A DNA stretch of 16,072 nt, taken from GCA-2718845 sp913041905. Its GTDB lineage: Bacteria > Pseudomonadota > Gammaproteobacteria > GCA-002705445 > GCA-002716945. Below, one piece after another: positions 1-6,011 of the stretch (the stretch's first letter is position 1; every line of letters starts with the position of its first letter). The notes beneath the pieces were generated by a model. That model saw nothing but the letters and a program-made list of their open reading frames with translations, had not been told where the DNA came from and ran no database searches. The stretch lies in NCBI GenBank assembly GCA_913041905.1, contig CAJWJQ010000027.1, forward strand, positions 1 to 16,072. The letters run 5' to 3'. The translations under genes were made by a program, and so were the position numbers.

Positions 1-902
1 GGCGTTATGGTTCCAAGTCCAGCAACCATACCAGTAACTATACCTAAAACACTCGGCTTACCTTTTTGAGACCATTCTCTAAACATCCAGCCTAAAGATC
101 CAGTAGCAGCACCTATATGGGTAACTAACATAGCCATTGCAGCATCTCCGTTTGCAGCAATTGCTGATCCAGCATTAAATCCGAACCACCCTACCCAAAG
201 CATTGAAGCTCCAGCAACAGTCATTGGGAGACTGTGTGGGGGCATAGGTGTTGTTGGAAAACCTTTGCGTTCACGCATTACAACTGCAGCTACTAATGCT
301 GCAACACCCGCATTTATATGAACTACTGTACCACCAGCAAAATCCATTAATCCCATTTCTCCAAGGAATCCTCCACCCCAAACCATATGACAAATTGGAG
401 CGTAGACAAAAATCATCCATAGCATACTAAACAAAATCATTGAAGAAAATTTCATTCTCTCCGCAAATCCACCAACAATAAGTGCTGGCGTTATTATTGC
501 AAATGTTAATTGAAACATTGCAAAAAGACTTTCAGGTATAGTTCCAGACATACTTCCTTTTGCTATAGGCGTTAAAAGTCCAATATTTCCAATATAGCTA
601 TTAAATGCACCTCCATCTCCAAATGCAAAGCCATAAAGAAAAATAATCCACAATACTGATACCAAGCAAGTTAGTGAAAAACATTGCATAAGCACAGATA
701 AAACATTTTTACCTCTAACCAGTCCAGCATAGAAAAAAGCAAGTCCAGGTATAGTCATAAAAAGTACTAAAGCTGTGGATGTTAATATCCAAGCAGTATC
801 TCCAGTATCTAAATTACTTTCAGCTGCTAACACTTCCTGTGGTAACATGCCAAAAAAAACCAATACTAAAGGTACAATTGATAAGAATTTAATTCTCTTC
901 AT
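1..902 (-). CDS. amtB: Ammonium transporter (Amt/AmtB family), 3' end cut by window edge
   Basis: Inner-membrane channel that conducts ammonium/ammonia into the cell for assimilation. The reverse strand reads open from an ATG at 902 to the window edge, giving 300 residues of a family usually about 400-430 long, so the C-terminal third lies outside. Residues 1-27 look like a cleaved signal peptide (basic start, hydrophobic core, ending LA-A). Family landmarks follow: IPGLAFFYAGLVRGKN (51-66), GGFAERMKF (144-152), the CHMVWGGG segment (171-178), and DFAGGTVVHINAG (187-199), which carries the first histidine of the pore twin-His pair. WVGWFGFNAGSA (236-247) is the conserved FNAGSA helix. The second pore histidine would be beyond the edge. 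AGGAGG at 911-916 sits 8 nt before the ATG, an unusually strong ribosome site for this window. No glnK-like gene lies between promoter and start, so any PII partner is downstream or elsewhere. Family assignment is certain; calling it amtB rather than generic amt is conventional. Confidence 0.97.
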   Translation of the reverse strand, partial: MKRIKFLSIVPLVLVFFGMLPQEVLAAESNLDTGDTAWILTSTALVLFMTIPGLAFFYAGLVRGKNVLSVLMQCFSLTCLVSVLWIIFLYGFAFGDGGAFNSYIGNIGLLTPIAKGSMSGTIPESLFAMFQLTFAIITPALIVGGFAERMKFSSMILFSMLWMIFVYAPICHMVWGGGFLGEMGLMDFAGGTVVHINAGVAALVAAVVMRERKGFPTTPMPPHSLPMTVAGASMLWVGWFGFNAGSAIAANGDAAMAMLVTHIGAATGSLGWMFREWSQKGKPSVLGIVTGMVAGLGTIT

Positions 903-925
903 AAATAGTTCCTCCTGCATATTTA

Positions 926-945
926 TATGCATAAATTGTGCCAAT
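926..945 (-). promoter_or_regulatory. Sigma-54 promoter for the ammonium transporter
   Basis: On the minus strand the sequence is TTGGCACAATTTATGCA. It contains the invariant GG (942-941) and GC (930-929) exactly 10 bp apart, as expected for the -24/-12 elements, and matches the consensus TGGCAC-N5-TTGCA with one mismatch in the -12 box. Predicted transcription would begin near 917, just ahead of the AGGAGG ribosome site, leaving a leader of only about 15 nt. A sigma-70 reading fails because TTGGCA and the nearest TATAAA are only 11 bp apart. Nitrogen-controlled amt genes are commonly RpoN/NtrC dependent, so site and gene agree. Confidence 0.75.
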
Positions 946-1059
946 TAAAAATCATTATTGTTTTATATAAAATATCTTTGATAAATAAGGGAAAAAGTGG
1001 AATTATGAATAAATTAATAAGAATTTGAGGTTTATACTGCTCAAATAAATGACAGTGTA

Positions 1060-1076
1060 TGCACTAATATGAGTCA
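1060..1076. promoter_or_regulatory. Possible NtrC enhancer (one good half-site)
   Basis: TGCACTAATATGAGTCA has a perfect left NtrC half-site (TGCACT), the right 17-bp overall length and a correctly spaced but degenerate right half (3 of 6 positions of RGTGCA). Its centre is about 150 bp upstream of the predicted sigma-54 start of the ammonium transporter, a normal enhancer distance. It overlaps the start codon of the divergent reductase gene. The weak right half keeps this tentative. Confidence 0.25.
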
Positions 1077-2175
1077 GGTAAAAAATAAATATGATGTAAT
1101 TATTGTGGGGGCAGGTCCTTCTGGGTGCTCATGTGCTTTTGAGTTAAAGAAATATAATAAAAGTGTATTGCTTGTAGATAAATATACTTTTCCTAGGCAT
1201 AAACCATGTGCTGGAGGAATTACTATTAAAGCCCTTAATCATCTCCCAGTTGATATTAGTCATCTTGTTAAACATACAGCGAAAAAAATGATTTTTAATT
1301 TTAATAAAAAAAAGAAAATTAAATTATCACATGAGACAGGATCATGCGTTATGGTTATAAGAGATGAGTTTGATAATTATTTTTTTAACGAGACTTTAAA
1401 AAAAGGAGTTGATTTCAAAAAAAGCAAAGAGATTTCATCTATACATTATCAAGATTCCACTATTTCTATAAATATTGACGGGGTTTCATACCAAGCATCA
1501 TATCTAGTGGGTGCTGATGGAGCAAATAGTACTGTAAGGAAACTAACTTCAAGTTTCAAATTTCATAATCCAGTATTTGCATATGAAGGCATTGTTCAAA
1601 AAGATGATAATGATGATATATCCACTGAATTTATTTTTAATAAAGCTGGATATGCTTGGATTTTTCCAAAAGACAATCATTATAATGTGGGGTTAGGGAA
1701 CTTAATTGTAAATAAAAAAATAAAAAAATTAACAAAGCAAGATTTATTCGGTTTTGTTGAATCTAAATTTGGTTCTAGAGAAATAAAAAATATAACAGCT
1801 TTCCCTATTGGTACCGAAGGAATTGGCTATCAATCTACAAATAATATTTTACTAGTTGGAGACGCTGCTGGACTAGCAGAATCACTTCTTGGTGAGGGTA
1901 TATACAATGCTATTTTGTCTGGAAAATATGCAGCTAAATCTATCATTAATGGACAAACTGATTCACATAAAGTTATGGATGGTTATAACAAATTTTTATA
2001 TCATTTATCAAATGAATTAAAACTTTATAAAAAAGGGGCGAGAATACTTTATAATTTTCCAAGACTTAGTTATTACATGATGAAATTAGGTTTAGGTAAA
2101 AAATTTATGAATGGTTACTCTGAAGGTAAGACATTATCTGAGATAATGGGCAAATCAAACATGTTCACTAATTAA
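1069..2175 (+). CDS. Geranylgeranyl reductase family FAD-dependent oxidoreductase
   Basis: A 368-residue flavoprotein of the geranylgeranyl-reductase (ChlP / archaeal GGR) branch of the p-hydroxybenzoate hydroxylase fold. Members hydrogenate isoprenoid double bonds with FADH2. Visible parts in order are the dinucleotide-binding GAGPSG (14-19), KPCAGG (45-50), RDEFD (98-102), GADGANS (148-154), the substrate-pocket signature YxWxFP-x7-GxG (Y195, W197, F199, P200, G208, G210), and the second FAD motif GDAAG (264-268) followed by LLGEGI (273-278). The signature separates it from ordinary aromatic hydroxylases. No membrane segment is obvious. The ATG has no clear Shine-Dalgarno sequence. Upstream lies the divergent ammonium transporter. 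Downstream, only 2 bp away, is the convergent ispB. The natural substrate is not known from sequence; saturation of a quinone or polyprenyl chain is a reasonable guess given ispB, but convergent genes are weak evidence. Family confidence is high, function low. Confidence 0.88.
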   Translation: MSQVKNKYDVIIVGAGPSGCSCAFELKKYNKSVLLVDKYTFPRHKPCAGGITIKALNHLPVDISHLVKHTAKKMIFNFNKKKKIKLSHETGSCVMVIRDEFDNYFFNETLKKGVDFKKSKEISSIHYQDSTISINIDGVSYQASYLVGADGANSTVRKLTSSFKFHNPVFAYEGIVQKDDNDDISTEFIFNKAGYAWIFPKDNHYNVGLGNLIVNKKIKKLTKQDLFGFVESKFGSREIKNITAFPIGTEGIGYQSTNNILLVGDAAGLAESLLGEGIYNAILSGKYAAKSIINGQTDSHKVMDGYNKFLYHLSNELKLYKKGARILYNFPRLSYYMMKLGLGKKFMNGYSEGKTLSEIMGKSNMFTN

Positions 2176-2177
2176 TA

Positions 2178-3149
2178 TCATTTGCTCCTATCTTGGCAAA
2201 ATAGCGCTAATTCCATTAATTTTTCTTTATAAATACACTTTGGAAGCGTAGATAAAAGACTTAGCGCAATATCTGTTTGTTGCGTAATTTTTTCTTGAAT
2301 ATAAATATCCGATTTATTTTTTCTCAATATATCTATAATAGATTCTATAAGACTAGTATCATTTTCACTAATGGCTTTCTCAATAACTAATTTTTCCTTT
2401 TTATTTGAATTATTTAAAGAATGGATAATTGGAACTGTTACCTTGCCCTCTGTCAAATCTTCGGCTAAATTTTTACCAGTTGAACTTGAATCTCCAAAAT
2501 AATCTAAAAAATCATTTCTTAATTGATATGCTAATCCAAGATGTAATCCGAACTTTGATAACTTTTCTATATTTTCTGAATTATTATTGCCAATAATAGA
2601 TCCAATTTTTGCTGATGCTTCAAAAAGAATTGCGGTTTTTCTGTAGATTATTTCCATATATTCTTTTTCGGATAACCTTATATTTTTGATATTCATTAAT
2701 TGCATAACTTCGCCCTGAGCAATTGTGTTCGTTGTAAGAGCCAATGTTTCATAAATCTTCGTATTATTAATTTCAACAATAATCTCAAAAGCTCTAGAAT
2801 ATAAAAAATCTCCTACAAGAACTGCTCCCTTGTTGCCCCAGATGCTATTTGCTGTATCTTGGCTATGGCGTATTTCAGACATATCCACAACATCATCATG
2901 TAGTAATGTTGCGGCATGAATAAATTCAACTATGACTGACGCATCTATTGTTTTACTGGATAAAGATTTATCTCCTAAATGCGCTGCTAAAAAAAGCAGT
3001 ATTGGTCTAAGTCGCTTACCACCACTGCTGATAATATGTTCGCTCAACTTATTAATTAATTCTACGCCAGTTTTTGATCTGACCTTCAGTCTTGACTCAA
3101 GCTCAGATAGGTCATTTTCGAGTATTTTTGTTATTCCCTCTAATTCCAT
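2178..3149 (-). CDS. ispB: All-trans polyprenyl (octaprenyl-type) diphosphate synthase
   Basis: Elongates farnesyl diphosphate with isopentenyl units to make the ubiquinone side chain; a soluble cytoplasmic trans-prenyltransferase. The 323-residue length is normal. GGKRLRP (43-49) binds diphosphate, and the first aspartate-rich motif is DDVVD (85-89). The second is NDFLD (212-216), where asparagine replaces the usual first aspartate, followed by GKNLAEDLTEGKVTVP (225-240), typical of the IspB group. The start ATG is preceded by AGGA, but only 2 nt away, which is unusually close. The gene is divergent from rplU-rpmA-obgE, the same arrangement as in E. coli and Pseudomonas, and this supports ispB over ispA or other prenyltransferases. 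Product chain length cannot be read with certainty. Confidence 0.95.
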   Translation of the reverse strand: MELEGITKILENDLSELESRLKVRSKTGVELINKLSEHIISSGGKRLRPILLFLAAHLGDKSLSSKTIDASVIVEFIHAATLLHDDVVDMSEIRHSQDTANSIWGNKGAVLVGDFLYSRAFEIIVEINNTKIYETLALTTNTIAQGEVMQLMNIKNIRLSEKEYMEIIYRKTAILFEASAKIGSIIGNNNSENIEKLSKFGLHLGLAYQLRNDFLDYFGDSSSTGKNLAEDLTEGKVTVPIIHSLNNSNKKEKLVIEKAISENDTSLIESIIDILRKNKSDIYIQEKITQQTDIALSLLSTLPKCIYKEKLMELALFCQDRSK

Positions 3150-3228
3150 AATCCTATATTACATATAAATTAAAAAAATACTATTTATTGCAAATATATA
3201 AAAATGCCTAATATTCTCTATAAAACTA

Positions 3229-3257
3229 TTTATTAAATGCCAAATACGCGATAGAAT
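3229..3257 (+). promoter_or_regulatory. Candidate sigma-70 promoter of rplU operon
   Basis: TAGAAT (3252-3257) follows a GC-richer CGCGA stretch that stands out in this AT-rich gap. A weak -35, TTTATT (3229-3234), lies 17 bp upstream. Transcription would start near 3264, about 16 nt before the rplU ATG and just ahead of an AGGGA ribosome site at about 3268-3272. The -10 is convincing, the -35 poor. Confidence 0.4.
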
Positions 3258-3280
3258 CATTTCTTTCAGGGAATATCATT

Positions 3281-3589
3281 ATGTACGCAGTAATAAAAAA
3301 TGGTTGTCAACAATATAAAGTCACTGTAGGTGACTATATTAAGGTTTCTCACATTTCCTCGCCAGAAGGATCATCGGTATCATTTGGGGATGTTCTAATG
3401 GCTTTTGACGAGAAAAATGCTATGTTACCGATATCTAAATTATCGAAAATGAAGGTAACTGGAACAATTAAAAAACATGGTAGATATAAGAAAATAAGAG
3501 TGGTAAAGTTCAAAAGAAGGAAGCATTATATGCGTTCATACGGACATAGACAGGATTTTACTGAAGTAAAGATAGAATCAATTAAATAG
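3281..3589 (+). CDS. rplU: 50S ribosomal protein L21
   Basis: Structural protein of the large ribosomal subunit that binds 23S rRNA. At 102 residues it matches the usual length of about 103. The start MYAVIKNGCQQYKV corresponds to the family MYAVIxxGGKQYKV, with GGK replaced by GCQ. The C-terminal part has the basic RNA-binding run KFKRRKHYMRSYGHRQ (77-92) typical of L21. AGGGA sits about 9 nt before the ATG. It is the first gene of rplU-rpmA-obgE-proB, 12 bp before rpmA, in the standard gammaproteobacterial order. Confidence 0.98.
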   Translation: MYAVIKNGCQQYKVTVGDYIKVSHISSPEGSSVSFGDVLMAFDEKNAMLPISKLSKMKVTGTIKKHGRYKKIRVVKFKRRKHYMRSYGHRQDFTEVKIESIK

Positions 3590-3601
3590 GCAGGTTGCAC
3601 A

Positions 3602-3868
3602 ATGGCTCATAAAAAAGCAGGTGGAAGTACTAAAAATGGCAGAGATTCCGAGTCTAAACGACTTGGAGTTAAAAGGTATGGAAGTGAATTTGTAAAAGCT
3701 GGAAATATAATAATTCGTCAAAGGGGTACACCAGTTAAACCTGGTCTAAATGTTGGTTGTGGAAGAGACCATACATTATTTGCTAAAGCAGATGGATATG
3801 TCCTATTTCAAAAAAAGGGTCCTAATAAACATAAATTTGTTAGCGTTATGCCAACAAAAAATATCTAA
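3602..3868 (+). CDS. rpmA: 50S ribosomal protein L27
   Basis: Large-subunit protein whose N-terminal tail reaches the peptidyl-transferase centre. The 88 residues begin MAHKKAGGSTKNGRDSESKR, the near-invariant L27 tail with no extra N-terminal peptide. This differs from the Firmicutes form, which carries a cleaved extension. RQRGTPVKPGLNVG (40-53) and GRDHTLFAKADGYV (54-67) are also diagnostic. It lies 12 bp after rplU and 17 bp before obgE, so it is almost certainly co-transcribed with both. Confidence 0.99.
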   Translation: MAHKKAGGSTKNGRDSESKRLGVKRYGSEFVKAGNIIIRQRGTPVKPGLNVGCGRDHTLFAKADGYVLFQKKGPNKHKFVSVMPTKNI

Positions 3869-3885
3869 AAACTCATTAAGTTAAT

Positions 3886-4890
3886 ATGAAATTCATTGAT
3901 GAAACCATAATCTTGGTTAAAGCTGGCGATGGTGGAAATGGCTGTTTAAGCTTTAGAAGGGAAAAATATATACCATTTGGCGGCCCTGATGGAGGAGATG
4001 GTGGTGAAGGAGGATCTATTATTTTAAAAACTAAAGATGGTCTAAATACTTTAGCTGATTTTAAAAATAAAAGTCAATTTGTTGCCGAGAATGGTAAATC
4101 TGGGGGTGGTAAAAATAAGAAAGGAAGATCAGGTGATGATTTAATTATAGAACTTCCTGTCGGTAGCGTCGTATACGATGTAGAAACGGAGGAACTAGTT
4201 TGTGATTTAGATGTAAACGAACAATCAGTTAAAATTGCTTCAGGTGGCGAGCCAGGGTTAGGAAATGCGCGTTTCAAAACCTCAACTAATAGAGCTCCAA
4301 GAAAAACTACAAAAGGAACGAAGGGCGGAAACAGACAATTAAAAATAATTCTAAAAGTACTTGCTGATGTTGGATTAATTGGCCTTCCAAATGTGGGTAA
4401 AAGTTCGACATTAGCGGCTATAAGCATGGCTAAACCTAAGATAGCAAATTATGAGTTTACAACTCTATATCCTAATTTAGGAGTAGTGCTGGTTAGTGAT
4501 TATGAAAAATTTGTGGTAGCAGATATACCAGGACTAATAAAAGGTGCTTCTGCAGGAGCAGGTTTAGGAATACAGTTTCTTAAGCATATTTCGAGAACAA
4601 AACTTCTTCTGCATGTTATCGATCTATCACAAAATGATATAGAAAAGATAGTAGAAGATGTTAATATTATCGCAACAGAACTTGAAGAATATGATGATGA
4701 GTTAAGCACAAAAGACAAATGGTATGTTTTTAATAAAATTGATTTATTATCGTCAGTACAATTAAAGGAACGTAAATTAAATATTAAGAACAAAATTAAA
4801 AAAAATGTATTTTTTATATCTGCAAAAAATAAAATTGGTCTAGATAAGTTATGTGGCAATATAACTAAATATATGAGAGAACAAATATGA
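3886..4890 (+). CDS. obgE: Obg-family GTPase involved in ribosome assembly
   Basis: GTPase that associates with the 50S subunit and acts in its late assembly and in growth control. The 334-residue protein has the glycine-rich Obg domain first (residues 1-158, including GDGGNG at 14-19 and GGPDGGDGGEGG at 32-43). The G domain then shows GLPNVGKSS (166-174, P-loop), the FTTLYPN switch I region (191-197), DIPG (213-216), NKID (283-286) and SAKN near 312. It ends soon after the G domain and lacks the acidic C-terminal tail that makes E. coli ObgE about 390 residues. The stop overlaps the proB start (ATGA), consistent with translational coupling. Also called cgtA. Confidence 0.97.
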   Translation: MKFIDETIILVKAGDGGNGCLSFRREKYIPFGGPDGGDGGEGGSIILKTKDGLNTLADFKNKSQFVAENGKSGGGKNKKGRSGDDLIIELPVGSVVYDVETEELVCDLDVNEQSVKIASGGEPGLGNARFKTSTNRAPRKTTKGTKGGNRQLKIILKVLADVGLIGLPNVGKSSTLAAISMAKPKIANYEFTTLYPNLGVVLVSDYEKFVVADIPGLIKGASAGAGLGIQFLKHISRTKLLLHVIDLSQNDIEKIVEDVNIIATELEEYDDELSTKDKWYVFNKIDLLSSVQLKERKLNIKNKIKKNVFFISAKNKIGLDKLCGNITKYMREQI

Positions 4891-5663
4891 ATAATTATGG
4901 AAAAGTAATACTTAAAATTGGAAGTGCACTTTTAAGTGATGAAAAGCATGATGCAGAAAATTTTATTAAGGATATATCCAAACAAGTTAGTGCGGCAATT
5001 CAAGCTGGAGTTAAGTTTGCTATAGTTACATCTGGGGCAATAAGTCAAGGGCAGAAAATTTTAAATCTAGAAAATAAACCGAAAGAGTTAGAGTCTCTAC
5101 AAGCATTGGCTGCAATAGGCCAGCAACAATTAATGGGTTTGTATGAAAATTCATTTAAACAGTTTAATACGACAACTGCACAAGTCTTGTTAACGCATGA
5201 CGATATGAATGACCCTAATAGGTATTTGAATGCGAAAGCCACAATAACAAAGATTCTAAATTTAAATGTTATTCCAATAATTAATGAAAATGATGTTGTC
5301 GCAACTGAAGAAATTAGATTTGGGGATAATGATACATTAGCAGCAATGGTATCAAATCTCATTGAAGCTGATTTAATGATTATCTTAACGAATCAAGATG
5401 GTTTTTTTACTAAAAATCCTGATGTTCATACTGATGCGAAACTCATAAAAAAATGCAACATTGATGAAATTGATGATAATGAACATAGTGTTAATGAAAA
5501 AAGTGAATTTGGCACAGGTGGTTTTAAAACAAAAATAAAAGCAATTAAAATTGCTACTTCATCAAATACAACCTCGATTGTGGCATCTGGATATAAAAAA
5601 GATGTTGTAAAGAATATTCTTGAAGGAAAGAAGGTTGGTACGCTTTTCTTTTCAGAAAAATAA
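4887..5663 (+). CDS. proB: Glutamate 5-kinase, short form without PUA domain
   Basis: Catalyses the first step of proline synthesis, phosphorylating glutamate to gamma-glutamyl phosphate in the cytoplasm. The amino-acid-kinase fold is complete: K10 with GSALL (12-16), VTSGAISQG (47-55), the glutamate-binding INENDVV (132-138), FGDND (145-149), LTNQDGF (167-173) and GTGGFKTK (209-216). At 258 residues it stops after the kinase domain; the roughly 100-residue C-terminal PUA domain of E. coli ProB (about 367 residues) is absent. A clean stop and the next gene 5 bp away argue for a natural short form, as known in Campylobacter, and not a frameshift. proA is not adjacent. The start overlaps the obgE stop by 4 bp, as in the Pseudomonas-type obg-proB arrangement. 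Confidence 0.96.
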   Translation: MNNYGKVILKIGSALLSDEKHDAENFIKDISKQVSAAIQAGVKFAIVTSGAISQGQKILNLENKPKELESLQALAAIGQQQLMGLYENSFKQFNTTTAQVLLTHDDMNDPNRYLNAKATITKILNLNVIPIINENDVVATEEIRFGDNDTLAAMVSNLIEADLMIILTNQDGFFTKNPDVHTDAKLIKKCNIDEIDDNEHSVNEKSEFGTGGFKTKIKAIKIATSSNTTSIVASGYKKDVVKNILEGKKVGTLFFSEK

Positions 5664-5668
5664 AATAT

Positions 5669-5932
5669 TTAGCCTAATTTCCTAATTTGTTTATTAAGTC
5701 TAGACTTATGTCTTGCTGCTTTATTCTTATGAATTAAACCCTTCATTACTAATTTATCAATTACAGAGGTTGCCTCTTTGAAATTAGCATTTGATTGATC
5801 TTTGTTTTTTTCAGCGAGTGATTTTAGAACTTTTTTAACACTTGTCCTAAAGTTAGATTTTTGTGATGCATTTCTAATGCGTGCTTTTTGAGCCTGTCTA
5901 ACTCTTTTTCTTGCTTGAGATGTATTTGCCAA
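5669..5932 (-). CDS. rpsT: 30S ribosomal protein S20, UUG start
   Basis: Small-subunit protein that binds 16S rRNA. The 87 residues begin MANTSQARKRVRQAQKARIR and are lysine/arginine-rich and helical throughout, ending HKNKAARHKSRLNKQI as S20 does. The start codon is TTG at 5932-5930, preceded by GGAGA with 8 nt spacing. The only nearby ATG overlaps that ribosome site and is out of frame. E. coli rpsT also starts with UUG, and there the weak start is part of autogenous translational control. The same may hold here. It converges with proB (5 bp gap) and diverges from murJ. Confidence 0.98.
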   Translation of the reverse strand: MANTSQARKRVRQAQKARIRNASQKSNFRTSVKKVLKSLAEKNKDQSNANFKEATSVIDKLVMKGLIHKNKAARHKSRLNKQIRKLG

Positions 5933-5968
5933 TGTATTTTCTCCATTTAAAAGGTAAAATAAAACAAG

Positions 5969-5997
5969 ATTATCTCAATGAAGAGATTGCCTGTCAA
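5969..5997 (-). promoter_or_regulatory. Strong sigma-70 promoter of rpsT
   Basis: On the minus strand, TTGACA (5997-5992), a perfect -35, is followed after exactly 17 bp by GATAAT (5974-5969), one mismatch from TATAAT. This is the best housekeeping promoter in the window. Transcription would begin near 5962, giving a leader of about 30 nt before the UUG start. Confidence 0.85.
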
Positions 5998-6011
5998 TAA
6001 GATATATGTGA

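Noticed and set aside
1033..1060. TATACT -10-like element and an imperfect inverted repeat before the reductase gene
   Set aside because: The -10 is plausible, but no acceptable -35 lies 16-18 bp upstream, and the repeat arms pair only over 4 bp without a bulge. Not strong enough to list.
1051..1065. AGTG-TATG-CACT dyad as an operator
   Set aside because: Four-base arms around a 4-bp spacer are expected by chance in this composition, and it overlaps the possible NtrC half-site.
2932..3168. Plus-strand open frame antisense to ispB
   Set aside because: It is a shadow of the ispB coding frame with no ribosome site and no recognisable protein features.
5664..5668. Bidirectional terminator between proB and rpsT
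   Set aside because: The 5-bp gap and flanking AT-rich sequence do not form a GC stem with a T-run. No intrinsic terminator is convincing anywhere in the window.
5933..6011. Promoter for murJ in the rpsT-murJ gap
   Set aside because: The AT-rich GATATAT near 6001 lacks a correctly spaced -35; a murJ promoter must exist but I cannot place it.
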